Assembly: GCF_036884845.1 (NCBI RefSeq)
Contig: NZ_CP145732.1
Span: forward strand, 6,014,001 to 6,078,000
DNA: 64,000 bases
Origin: Pseudomonas sp. MAG733B
Lineage (GTDB): Bacteria; Pseudomonadota; Gammaproteobacteria; Pseudomonadales; Pseudomonadaceae
Reading direction: 5' to 3'
Below, piece by piece: positions 41,439 through 50,146 of the stretch. The notes below the pieces were generated by a model that did no database searches, was not told where the DNA came from, and saw only the letters and a list, made by a program, of their open reading frames with translations. Position numbers and translations under genes: made by a program. Positions within the stretch are counted from its first letter, which is position 1. Each line of letters starts with the position of its first letter.

Positions 41439-42833
41439 TTAGAGATGCGTTTCGGCGTATTCGGCCAGGATCGAACGTGGCACCCCTTGCAGGGTGATGT
41501 GCACCCCGTTCGGGAAGTCCTTGAAGCGTTCAGTGAGGTAGGTCAGCCCGGAGCTGGTCGCGGACAGGTAAGGGGTGTCGATCTGTGCCAGGTTGCCCAG
41601 GCACACCACTTTGGAACCGGCGCCGGCACGGGTGATGATGGTTTTCATCTGGTGCGGCGTGAGGTTCTGACATTCATCGATCAGGATCAGGCTCTGCTGG
41701 AAGCTGCGGCCCCGGATGTAGTTGAGGGATTTGAACTGTAACGGCACTTTGCTGAGGATGTAGTCGACGCTGCCATGGGTGCTTTCGTCATCCATGTGCA
41801 AGGCTTCGAGGTTGTCGGTAATGGCGCCCAGCCACGGCTCCATTTTTTCCGCTTCGGTGCCGGGCAGGAAACCGATCTCCTGGTCCAGGCCCTGCACGCT
41901 GCGGGTGGCGATGATCCGGCGATAGCGCTTGCTGACCATCGTCTGCTCGATCGCAGCGGCCAGGGCCAGGATGGTTTTACCGGAACCGGCCGCACCGGAC
42001 AGGTTGACCAGGTGAATGTCCGGATCGAGCAAGGCGTACAGCGCCAGGCTCTGATAGATGTCACGCGGTTTCAGGCCCCAGGCTTCCTGATGCAGCAATG
42101 GCTCCTGATGCAGGTCGAGGATCAGCAGCTTGTCTTCCTCGATTTCCTTGATCCAGCCGACAAACCCCTGCTCATCGATGATGAACTCGTTGATGTGCAC
42201 CGCCGGCAGGTTGTCGATCAATTGCACCTGATGCCAGGTGCGGCCGTGGTCCTGACGGGTTTCGACCTTGCTCACACGGTCCCAGAAGGAGCCGGTCATG
42301 TTGTGGTAGCCGTTGGGCAGCAACGATACGTCGTCGACCAATTGGTCGGTGCTGTAGTCCTCAGACGCGATCCCGCAGGCGCGGGCCTTGAGGCGCATGT
42401 TGATGTCTTTGGTGACCAGCACCACGGGCTTCTTCGGATCGCGTGCGTGCAGGTCGATCAACTGGTTGATGATTTTGTTGTCGTTCAGGTGCTCGGGCAG
42501 AATCAGGTTCGATTCAGCCTGCTTGCTCATCAGAATTGACAGTAAGCCTTTCGGTCCGCTCTTGCCACGCTGGATCGGCACGCCCTGCTCGACGTCCTCG
42601 GGTGAGGCATCGCCCAAGGTCTTGTCGATCAGGCGAATGGCCTGGCGGCATTCGGCGGCAACGCTGTGGTGCCCGCTCTTGAGCTTGTCCAGCTCTTCAA
42701 GCACGGTCATCGGGATGGCGACGTGGTGTTCTTCGAAGTTGAGCAGCGCGTTTGGATCGTGAATCAATACGTTGGTATCGAGTACATAAAGGATTGGCTG
42801 GTTGGAAGAAGAGCTACGTCCGTGATCATCCAT
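41439..42833 (-). CDS. PhoH-family ATPase with N-terminal PIN domain
   Basis: 464 residues. The N-terminal PIN nuclease-like domain (about 12-150) has conserved acids starting at YVLDTNVLIHDPNALL. The C-terminal PhoH ATPase (about 250-460) has Walker A GAAGSGKTILALA and Walker B LILIDECQN. PIN-PhoH proteins (PhoH2 type) act as RNA helicase/nuclease in some bacteria. The function in Pseudomonas is not established. Monocistronic. Confidence 0.88.
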   Translation of the reverse strand: MDDHGRSSSSNQPILYVLDTNVLIHDPNALLNFEEHHVAIPMTVLEELDKLKSGHHSVAAECRQAIRLIDKTLGDASPEDVEQGVPIQRGKSGPKGLLSILMSKQAESNLILPEHLNDNKIINQLIDLHARDPKKPVVLVTKDINMRLKARACGIASEDYSTDQLVDDVSLLPNGYHNMTGSFWDRVSKVETRQDHGRTWHQVQLIDNLPAVHINEFIIDEQGFVGWIKEIEEDKLLILDLHQEPLLHQEAWGLKPRDIYQSLALYALLDPDIHLVNLSGAAGSGKTILALAAAIEQTMVSKRYRRIIATRSVQGLDQEIGFLPGTEAEKMEPWLGAITDNLEALHMDDESTHGSVDYILSKVPLQFKSLNYIRGRSFQQSLILIDECQNLTPHQMKTIITRAGAGSKVVCLGNLAQIDTPYLSATSSGLTYLTERFKDFPNGVHITLQGVPRSILAEYAETHL

Positions 42834-43167
42834 ACTCGGTCACCTTTGTGGGAGCCATTCGACGCAATACCTTGGCGGTGCTGCGCCTCGAAGTGACTGC
42901 CGAATTCACCTGCGGGGACTCAAGTGACTGCATACAGAGCTGGGTCTTGGGAGACGCCACCTGTGTTGCAGGTTTCGGCGGTCTGTCTTCGTAATACTCC
43001 AAAACACATGACAGAAAAAAGTACTTTGACGTTTTTTTGAAGTTTATTTTTCAGATTGACCAATAGCACTTGGCGGACTGCCATCATCCGTTTACAGTCG
43101 GAAGTCAACCTGCTTCAAAATCCCCCAGAAAATCGCCAGAAACCCAATGTTTCCGGGCTTTTTCCGT
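42834..43167. other. Intergenic region between PhoH and deacetylase-like genes
   Basis: 334 bp, with an AT-rich tract near 43010-43060. It should hold the promoter of the PhoH gene. A weak minus-strand hairpin near 43138-43162 may end the deacetylase-like gene. No gene supported. Confidence 0.4.
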
Positions 43168-44292
43168 TTATCGAAACCCGTCCTGACAATCCTCCCAACC
43201 GATCCCGCTCTGCGCCGTTTGCGTCATCAGCCACGGCAGCGTCGTTTTCACCCCGTCCTGTTTCACATTGAAGTTGATCACGCCATGACGCCACAGCAGC
43301 ATCAGGGTCAATACCCGTTGCCCGCTCTGGCTGGGCTTTAGCTTGCCTGCGCCGTCCTGGGCATCGATGTCCCACAGCGCCACCTGCAAACCCTGGGACT
43401 TGTAGAAGCCCTCGGCATCGGAGCGGCGCTGGCCATCGGGCGGACGGAACAGCGGCACGTAGTTTTCCGGCAGTTTGCCTTTGACCAGTTCGACGCTGCG
43501 TCGCACTGAATCCTGCCAGTCCTGCCAGTGACTGTGCGAGCGGAACTCCCAGCCTTGCACGCCGACGCATTGGGTTGAATAGGTCGATTGCAGGCTGCTG
43601 ACCGAACGGTCGGCCAGTCGCGCCTGAATGTCCTTGCCGAGAACGAAGAACGTACCGCTCATGTTCGCCTTGCGCAGGTACTCGCTGACCCAGTCCGTGT
43701 TGTCCGGCACGGCATTCGCGGCACTGTCGAATGTCAGCAGGAACAGGCGGTCGTGCATCGCTTCGCCGTCGCGCTCATAGTCGCCAAAATGATCGACTTC
43801 ACTACTGGTTTGCGGGAACAGCGCCGCCTTGCGCAGTTGCTCGTCCAGGTACTGGGCATGGAACAACCGGCTCGGCTCGGCCCACTTGATGTAGTAGCTG
43901 TCTTCGCTGATCTGGAATTTGCCGGCCTGTTCACGCAGGGTCGGCATGTCCTCGACCAGAAAACAGAAGGACGCATCCTGATCGCAACTTTGCTGGGCGA
44001 AATTGAAGTTGCTCAGCAAACGCTGCCACATGCGCTCGCGCACACGGTTGACCGACTCCATGTTGACCGTGCGCAGGCCCAGGCGCTGGGCCAGACCCGC
44101 TTCATCCAGCGACTCGCTGGCCAGCAGTACACGGGCGAACATGAGGATTTCAGCGCGTGAGGCCACGTCGAACAGCGTCGGGTTGTTGAGTTTTTCCGGC
44201 CAGGTGCCGCGATCAAGCGTCGCCACGTCACCCGGCGCCGCCAGGGCGCCGAAGCTCAGAAGCCACGCTGTGAATAGAAGAACGATACGCAA
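43168..44292 (-). CDS. Polysaccharide deacetylase-like protein with altered metal motif
   Basis: 374 residues from a TTG at 44292 (GGAG eight bases before), which starts the signal peptide [21 protein letters not shown] at 44325 is an alternative. A family-specific N-terminal half precedes a NodB-like half. Motif 1 reads TFDSA rather than TFDDG, losing one metal-ligand Asp. Motif 2 reads HSHWQD, without the second His at +4. Motif 3 FRPPDG is kept, as is a DIDAQDG. Secreted or periplasmic. It may be catalytically altered or inactive. Confidence 0.75.
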   Translation of the reverse strand: MRIVLLFTAWLLSFGALAAPGDVATLDRGTWPEKLNNPTLFDVASRAEILMFARVLLASESLDEAGLAQRLGLRTVNMESVNRVRERMWQRLLSNFNFAQQSCDQDASFCFLVEDMPTLREQAGKFQISEDSYYIKWAEPSRLFHAQYLDEQLRKAALFPQTSSEVDHFGDYERDGEAMHDRLFLLTFDSAANAVPDNTDWVSEYLRKANMSGTFFVLGKDIQARLADRSVSSLQSTYSTQCVGVQGWEFRSHSHWQDWQDSVRRSVELVKGKLPENYVPLFRPPDGQRRSDAEGFYKSQGLQVALWDIDAQDGAGKLKPSQSGQRVLTLMLLWRHGVINFNVKQDGVKTTLPWLMTQTAQSGIGWEDCQDGFR

Positions 44293-44442
44293 TGGGATGT
44301 CTCCATAACAAAACCCGCGCGGCACTATATCGCGGGAAGATCAAAAGATCGCATGACACCACCGATCACCTATTACCCCTATAGCTGGAGTCAACACGAA
44401 CAACCCCCTAGAATCGCCGCCACGATTAAAGGAGACGACTTC

Positions 44443-45222
44443 ATGCTGATGGTGATTTCCCCCGCCAAGACCCTCGACTACGAAACACCGCCGGCGACCC
44501 AGCGCTTTACCCAGCCGCAGTACCTCGATCACTCGCAAGAACTGATCATGCAGTTGCGCGACCTGACGCCAGCGCAGATCAGCGAGTTGATGCACGTCTC
44601 CGACAAGATCGGCGGGCTCAATGCCGCGCGTTTCGGCAGCTGGACTCCGGCCTTCACCCCGGAAAACGCCAAGCAGGCGCTGCTGGCATTCAAGGGTGAC
44701 GTGTACACCGGCCTGAATGCGCAAACCTTCAGCGAAGCCGATTTCGATTACGCCCAGCAACACTTGCGCATGCTCTCCGGCCTGTACGGCCTGTTGCGCC
44801 CGCTGGATCTGATGCAGCCTTACCGTCTGGAAATGGGCACCAAACTGGCCAATGCCCGCGGCAAGGACCTGTATGCCTTCTGGGGCACGCGCATCAGTGA
44901 GTGGTTGAACGAAGCCTTGGCTGATCAAGGCGATGACGTTTTGCTCAACCTGGCTTCCAACGAGTACTTCTCGGCGGTCAAACGCAACGCCCTGAACGCA
45001 CGGATCATCAACACCGAGTTCAAGGACCTGAAGAACGGTCAATACAAGATCATCAGCTTCTACGCGAAAAAGGCCCGGGGCATGATGAGCCGCTTCGTCA
45101 TCGAAGAACGCATCAACGACCCGGCAGCCCTCAAGCAATTCGACGTCCAGGGCTATCGCTACAGCGCCGAGCAGTCTAAACCGGACAGTCTGGTGTTTCT
45201 GCGCGACCACGCACCAGAGTGA
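44443..45222 (+). CDS. yaaA: Peroxide stress protein YaaA
   Basis: 259 residues from the ATG at 44443 (AAAGGAGA upstream). The start [17 protein letters not shown] is diagnostic of YaaA (DUF328). [19 protein letters not shown] and SNEYFSAVK are further conserved regions, and [14 protein letters not shown] follows. In E. coli the protein is induced by OxyR and limits free iron during peroxide stress. Regulation here is not visible. Confidence 0.93.
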   Translation: MLMVISPAKTLDYETPPATQRFTQPQYLDHSQELIMQLRDLTPAQISELMHVSDKIGGLNAARFGSWTPAFTPENAKQALLAFKGDVYTGLNAQTFSEADFDYAQQHLRMLSGLYGLLRPLDLMQPYRLEMGTKLANARGKDLYAFWGTRISEWLNEALADQGDDVLLNLASNEYFSAVKRNALNARIINTEFKDLKNGQYKIISFYAKKARGMMSRFVIEERINDPAALKQFDVQGYRYSAEQSKPDSLVFLRDHAPE

Positions 45223-45533
45223 TGCAAGAGGTCGGCGCACGACGTTCAGAACGCTCGCGCGCCGATCATTGATCGACCCGATATTTCCCGCCTTATTCGC
45301 CATTTTTATGGCGCCAAAAATACATCATTCGTTTTTCTAACTTTAGTTTCACTCGACTTCGATATTTTTTTTCAGTAGTGGCACTGAAAATTTATATCGG
45401 TAGTGGCAAAAAACTATCCCCTCGAATAATCCGCCTATATATAAAGGGCGAAACGGCAAGTGCTATCAATTTGAGAGCAGTGCCATCTTTCTCAATATTT
45501 CAAAAAATTTCAGATTTCACGATAGGCGGATCG

Positions 45534-45560
45534 GAACTATGTCCGAATGCACCGCTCATA
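45534..45560 (+). promoter_or_regulatory. Candidate AlgU (sigma-22) promoter of algD
   Basis: GAACTA at 45534-45539 and TCATA at 45556-45560 with a 16-bp spacer, followed by CCACCG. This resembles the P. aeruginosa algD promoter (GAACTT, TCCTA, then TCACCG). The -10 is an imperfect fit to TCTGA. Confidence 0.5.
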
Positions 45561-45694
45561 CCACCGGTAACGATTCTCACAGAGCTTGTAGGAGATAACT
45601 TACGCAGAACAGAGATCCATGTAGCGAAGTTGTCATATTAACTTTCGCGGACTAATCCCTGATTTGGACAACACAGAAGGACAGGAGATAACGC

Positions 45695-45736
45695 ATGTTG
45701 GCTATCCCCTATAAGGCCATGGCAGCGCCCCTATAA
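45695..45736 (+). CDS. Possible 13-codon leader ORF before algD
   Basis: ATG at 45695 preceded by AGGAG at a 7-base spacing, then 13 codons (MLAIPYKAMAAPL) and TAA. It lies in the algD leader, about 300 nt before algD. Its Shine-Dalgarno is better than that of many genes here, but the ORF is so short that chance is a real possibility. Confidence 0.3.
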   Translation: MLAIPYKAMAAPL

Positions 45737-45815
45737 ACGTGCTCACCTGGGCACCCAACCGCTTGATCTACGGGCTTTCAGCCTGACATCGAGCGCGCAC
45801 GACCGTTGCACGAAC

Positions 45816-45833
45816 ATCCTCAGATTAGAGGAT
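45816..45833. promoter_or_regulatory. Perfect inverted repeat in algD leader
   Basis: ATCCTC and GAGGAT around AGATTA. Could be a regulator site or a small RNA hairpin. No known consensus recognised. Confidence 0.4.
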
Positions 45834-46031
45834 CGGCTGCAAAACAGGGCAAGTCATAACAATAAGGCCTGGTTTCGCACACCTTGAGTGCACTTATTTA
45901 GACACTCGTAACTTACATGCCAACTCACGGCAGTGTTGCGCCTGTTAGCCGCACTTGCGAGTGCACTATGACCGCTGAACACCATTAACTCCGGCCATCT
46001 AATGGCTCGATAAAACACAGAGGTAATTGCG

Positions 46032-47348
46032 ATGCGCATCAGCATATTTGGTTTGGGTTACGTTGGCGCAGTCTGTGCCGGTTGCCTGTCTGCACGGGGC
46101 CATGACGTCGTTGGCGTCGACGTTGCCAAAGACAAGATCGATATGATCAATGCCGGTAAATCACCGATTGTTGAACCGGGCCTGGGCGAACTTCTGGCCC
46201 AGGGTATCCAGACCGGTCGTCTGCGCGGTACTACCAACTTCGCCGAGGCGATTCGCGACACCGACCTGTCGATGATCTGCGTCGGCACGCCGAGCAAGAA
46301 GAACGGCGACCTGGAACTGAACTACATCGAAGCCGTGTGCCGCGAGATCGGTTTTGTCCTGCGTGACAAGACCACCCGCCACACCATCGTGGTGCGCAGC
46401 ACCGTGTTGCCGGGCACCGTGGCCAACGTGGTCATCCCGATTCTCGAAGACTGTTCCGGCAAGAAGGCCGGTGTCGACTTCGGCGTTGCCGTGAACCCTG
46501 AGTTCCTGCGCGAAAGCACCGCCATCGCCGACTACGACCTTCCGCCAATGACCGTCATCGGCGAGTTCGACAAAGCCTCGGGGGACGTTCTGCAATCGCT
46601 TTACGAAGAGCTCGACGCGCCGATCATCCGTAAGGACATCGCCGTCGCCGAGATGATCAAGTACACCTGCAACGTGTGGCACGCCACCAAAGTGACCTTC
46701 GCCAACGAGATCGGCAACATCGCCAAGGCTGTTGGTGTCGACGGTCGCGAAGTGATGGACGTGGTTTGCCAGGACAAGACCCTGAACCTGTCCCAGTACT
46801 ACATGCGTCCAGGCTTCGCCTTCGGCGGTTCCTGCCTGCCGAAGGACGTGCGTGCCCTGACCTACCGCGCCGGTTCGCTGGACGTGGAAGCACCGCTCCT
46901 CAACTCGCTGATGCGCAGTAACGAGTCCCAGGTGCAGAACGCCTTCGACATCGTTTCCAGCCACGACAAACGCAAAGTCGCCCTGCTGGGCCTGAGCTTC
47001 AAGGCCGGCACCGACGACCTGCGCGAAAGCCCGCTGGTTGACCTGGCGGAAATGCTGATCGGCAAGGGCTACGACCTGAGCATCTACGACAGCAACGTCG
47101 AGTACGCCCGTGTTCACGGCGCGAACAAGGACTACATCGAGTCGAAGATCCCGCACGTCTCGTCCTTGCTCAACTCCGACTTCGACGCGGTGATCAACAA
47201 CTCCGACGTGATCATCCTCGGCAACCGTGACGAGAAATTCCGCGCCCTGGTCAAGGACGTCCCGCACGGCAAGCAAGTGATCGACCTGGTCGGCTTCATG
47301 TCCAAGGCCACCAGCGTGGCTGGCCGCACCGAAGGTATCTGCTGGTAA
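46032..47348 (+). CDS. algD: GDP-mannose 6-dehydrogenase AlgD
   Basis: 438 residues. Oxidises GDP-mannose to GDP-mannuronic acid, the committed step of alginate synthesis. The NAD-binding loop is ISIFGLGYVGAVCAGCLSA at the N-terminus. The catalytic Cys268 is in FGGSCLPKDVRAL, and the C-terminal UDPG_MGDP_dh domain follows. First gene of the alginate operon, under a long leader and a probable AlgU promoter. Confidence 0.98.
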   Translation: MRISIFGLGYVGAVCAGCLSARGHDVVGVDVAKDKIDMINAGKSPIVEPGLGELLAQGIQTGRLRGTTNFAEAIRDTDLSMICVGTPSKKNGDLELNYIEAVCREIGFVLRDKTTRHTIVVRSTVLPGTVANVVIPILEDCSGKKAGVDFGVAVNPEFLRESTAIADYDLPPMTVIGEFDKASGDVLQSLYEELDAPIIRKDIAVAEMIKYTCNVWHATKVTFANEIGNIAKAVGVDGREVMDVVCQDKTLNLSQYYMRPGFAFGGSCLPKDVRALTYRAGSLDVEAPLLNSLMRSNESQVQNAFDIVSSHDKRKVALLGLSFKAGTDDLRESPLVDLAEMLIGKGYDLSIYDSNVEYARVHGANKDYIESKIPHVSSLLNSDFDAVINNSDVIILGNRDEKFRALVKDVPHGKQVIDLVGFMSKATSVAGRTEGICW

Positions 47349-47355
47349 AGCAGCC

Positions 47356-47428
47356 GCAAGCTTCAAGCTCCAAGCCGCAAGTTCAAAGCGCCTCGCTCCA
47401 GGCTTGTCGCTTGGAGCTTGGGGCTTGC
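47356..47428. repeat. AGCTTG-rich inverted repeat between algD and alg8
   Basis: Arms of 26 bp at 47356-47381 and 47403-47428 match at 22 positions. Same family as 41355-41411. It separates algD from alg8. Confidence 0.75.
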
Positions 47429-47450
47429 AACTGACTTTAGGATTCCGATT

Positions 47451-48932
47451 ATGCACAGGCTAAAACACGGCCTACTCCAGGCCGCCGGTTGGCTGTTTTA
47501 TCTCAGTTTACTGATGGGCATCGCCATGGCGTTGCCTGTGTCCACGTTCGACTCCGAGTCGAAGGACTTCATTTTCCTGATCGGTATCGTCGGTATCTGG
47601 CGCTACTCGATGGGTGCCACGCACTTTCTGCGCGGCATGCTGTTTCTGTACGTGGTCTACCCGCACCTGCGGCGCAAAGTGCGCAAGCTGGGCAAGGCGG
47701 CGGACCCGTCCCATGTATTTTTGATGGTCACCAGTTTTCGTATCGACGCGCTGACCACCGCGCAGGTCTATAGCTCGGTGATCCGCGAAGCGATCGACTG
47801 CGGCCTGCCGACCACCGTGGTCTGCTCCATCGTCGAAATGTCCGATGAGCTGCTGGTGAAAAGCCTGTGGAAGCGGATGAACCCGCCATCGCATGTGAAG
47901 CTCGACTTCGTGCGCATTCCCGGCACCGGCAAACGCGATGGCCTGGCCTACGGTTTCCGCGCCATCTCCCGTCACCTGCCGGATGACCGCGCCGTGGTCG
48001 CCGTGATCGATGGCGACACCGTGCTGGGCGAAGGTACGGTGCGCAAGACCGTGCCGTGGTTCCAGCTGTTCGGCAACGTTGGCGGCCTGACCACCAACGA
48101 GTTCTGCGAAGTGCGCGGCGGCTACATCATGAGCGAATGGCACAAGCTGCGTTTCGCCCAGCGTCACATCAACATGTGCTCGATGGCTTTGTCCAAGCGC
48201 GTGCTGACCATGACCGGGCGCATGTCGGTGTTCCGTGCCACCGTGGTCACCAACCCGGAATTCATCGCCGACGTGGAAAGCGACTCGCTGCAACACTGGC
48301 GCCTGGGTCGTTTCAAGTTCCTGACCGGCGACGACAAGTCGAGCTGGTTCAGCCTGATGCGCCTTGGCTACGACACCTTCTACGTGCCTGATGCCGCGAT
48401 CAACACCGTTGAACACCCGCCGGAAAAGAGCTTCATCAAGGCCAGTCGCAAGCTGATGTTCCGCTGGTACGGCAACAACCTGCGGCAGAACTCCCGGGCC
48501 TTGGGCCTGGGCGTCAAACGCCTCGGTGCGTTCACTTCGGTGGTGCTGTTCGATCAGCGCGTGTCGATGTGGACCTCGCTGCTGGGCCTGACCGTAGCGA
48601 TCATCGCCAGCTTCAAGTACGGCACCGCGTTCATCCTGGTGTACCTGCTGTGGATCGGCATCACCCGCCTGATCCTGACCCTGCTGCTGTCCTGCTCCGG
48701 TCACCGGATCGGCCCGGCCTATCCGGCGATTCTCTATTACAACCAGATCGTCGGCGCGCTGGTGAAGATCTACGTGTTCTTCCGCCTCGACCAACAGTCC
48801 TGGACTCGCCAACCCACTTCCCTGACCCGTGATCTCGCCAGCTTTCAACGTTGGTTCAACACCTGGTCGTCTCGGACCATGACCTTCTCCGCCGGCAGCA
48901 TTTTTGTCGCCGTGCTGCTGATGATGGTCTGA
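47451..48932 (+). CDS. alg8: Alginate polymerase glycosyltransferase Alg8
   Basis: 493 residues. Inner-membrane GT2 enzyme polymerising mannuronate from GDP-ManA. Two N-terminal helices lead into the cytosolic GT domain with AVIDGDTVL (Asp187 and Asp189, matching the DGD motif of the P. aeruginosa enzyme). Several C-terminal helices follow. The ATG at 47451 gives the normal length; a longer ORF starts in the repeat. Partner: Alg44. Confidence 0.96.
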   Translation: MHRLKHGLLQAAGWLFYLSLLMGIAMALPVSTFDSESKDFIFLIGIVGIWRYSMGATHFLRGMLFLYVVYPHLRRKVRKLGKAADPSHVFLMVTSFRIDALTTAQVYSSVIREAIDCGLPTTVVCSIVEMSDELLVKSLWKRMNPPSHVKLDFVRIPGTGKRDGLAYGFRAISRHLPDDRAVVAVIDGDTVLGEGTVRKTVPWFQLFGNVGGLTTNEFCEVRGGYIMSEWHKLRFAQRHINMCSMALSKRVLTMTGRMSVFRATVVTNPEFIADVESDSLQHWRLGRFKFLTGDDKSSWFSLMRLGYDTFYVPDAAINTVEHPPEKSFIKASRKLMFRWYGNNLRQNSRALGLGVKRLGAFTSVVLFDQRVSMWTSLLGLTVAIIASFKYGTAFILVYLLWIGITRLILTLLLSCSGHRIGPAYPAILYYNQIVGALVKIYVFFRLDQQSWTRQPTSLTRDLASFQRWFNTWSSRTMTFSAGSIFVAVLLMMV

Positions 48933-48967
48933 CCGCCCCTTATTGAATTAACAAGGAAATCGCCCCT

Positions 48968-50137
48968 ATGAATACCGCCGTCAACGCCAACGTAGTGCAT
49001 GAATCCGAAGCCCAGCGCCAACACGCCCGCGTGAAAATCCCGGCCAAACTGCGCTTCTTCGGTCCTGACCGTACGCCGGTCGAAGCCCGGGTCATCGACC
49101 TGTCCGCCGGTGGCCTGGCGTTCAACGCCGGTCAACTGCCGCTGAAGGTCGGCGAGGTGTACAAGGCCCGCCTGCAGTTCGTCATCGACAACCTCGGCCT
49201 GGCCATGGACGTCGAGTTGCAGATCCGCTCGTTCGATCGCCAGACCGGTCGCACCGGTTGCCAGTTCCAGAACCTGGAACCGCAAGACATCTCGACCCTG
49301 CGCCACCTGATCACCTCTCACCTGGCGGGCGACATCGTCAGCATTGGTGAAGTGCTGGCGACCCTGCAGCGCGACAACTTCACCAAGGCGCGCAAGATCA
49401 AGGACGGCGGCCACGGCATGAGCGCGTTCGGTCGCATGAAAGCCGTGACCTTCAGCCTCGGCGTTTTCGTCATCGGCCTGGCGGCATTCGGGTTCATCTT
49501 CAAATCGGTGTACGGCATGTACTTCGTCAGCCACGCCCAGGCCGGTCTGGTCAGCGTGCCGGGCGTGAACATCACCATGCCTCGCGACGGCACCGTGCAG
49601 AGCCTGGTGAAAGCCGACGGCGTCGCCGCCAAAGGCGCACCGCTGGCGACGTTCAGCACCAGCATGCTCGACGTACTCAAAGGTCACCTGGAAGACGATC
49701 AACTGTCCCCGGCCAAGGTTGAAGAACTGTTCGGCAAGCAAATGACCGGCACCCTGACTTCACCGTGCGATTGCACCGTGGCCCAACAAATGGTCGCCAA
49801 CGGTCAGTACGCCAGCAAAGGCGACGTGATTTTCCAACTGGTGCCACGCAATACCGAAGCCAACGTTGAAGCGCGCTTCTCCTATCGCCAATTCGGCGAC
49901 GTCCTGCCAGGCACCGCCGTGCGCTTCCAGATCGCCGGCGAAGACAAGACCCGCACCGGCAAGATTGTCAGCAGCACCAGCCTGAAAAGCGCCGACCTGT
50001 CTTCCGACATCCGCGTCTTGATCCAGCCTGACGAAGCGCTGGACAGCACCCTCGCCGGCCGCCCGGTAGAAGTGAACAGCGACCGTGGCCCGAACCTGAA
50101 CTGGCTGATCGACAAAGCCATGGCTGCTGGTCTGTAA
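48968..50137 (+). CDS. alg44: Alginate co-polymerase and c-di-GMP receptor Alg44
   Basis: 389 residues. The N-terminal PilZ domain (about 14-110) binds c-di-GMP through QRQHARVKIPAKLRF and DLSAGGLAF. A single membrane helix at about residues 160-182 leads to a periplasmic HlyD-like domain (PRDGTVQSLVKADGVAAKGA). It activates Alg8 when c-di-GMP is bound and links to AlgK in the periplasm. Starts 36 bases after alg8. Confidence 0.96.
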   Translation: MNTAVNANVVHESEAQRQHARVKIPAKLRFFGPDRTPVEARVIDLSAGGLAFNAGQLPLKVGEVYKARLQFVIDNLGLAMDVELQIRSFDRQTGRTGCQFQNLEPQDISTLRHLITSHLAGDIVSIGEVLATLQRDNFTKARKIKDGGHGMSAFGRMKAVTFSLGVFVIGLAAFGFIFKSVYGMYFVSHAQAGLVSVPGVNITMPRDGTVQSLVKADGVAAKGAPLATFSTSMLDVLKGHLEDDQLSPAKVEELFGKQMTGTLTSPCDCTVAQQMVANGQYASKGDVIFQLVPRNTEANVEARFSYRQFGDVLPGTAVRFQIAGEDKTRTGKIVSSTSLKSADLSSDIRVLIQPDEALDSTLAGRPVEVNSDRGPNLNWLIDKAMAAGL

Positions 50138-50146
50138 CCGGAGGAC

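Larger units (their letters stand above)
45223..46031 (+). promoter_or_regulatory. algD upstream and leader region
   Basis: 809 bp between yaaA and algD. The first half (to about 45530) is clearly AT-rich compared with the flanks and contains a direct repeat GTAGTGGCA at 45375-45383 and 45400-45408. A candidate sigma-22 promoter lies at 45534-45560, leaving a leader of about 465 nt. AGGAGATAAC occurs twice (45590-45599 and 45683-45692), and a perfect inverted repeat is at 45816-45833. Long upstream control regions are known for algD in P. aeruginosa. Confidence 0.7.

Noticed and set aside
45378-45641. 87-codon ORF with GTG start upstream of algD
   Set aside because: No ribosome binding site, lies in an AT-rich control region and covers the candidate algD promoter.
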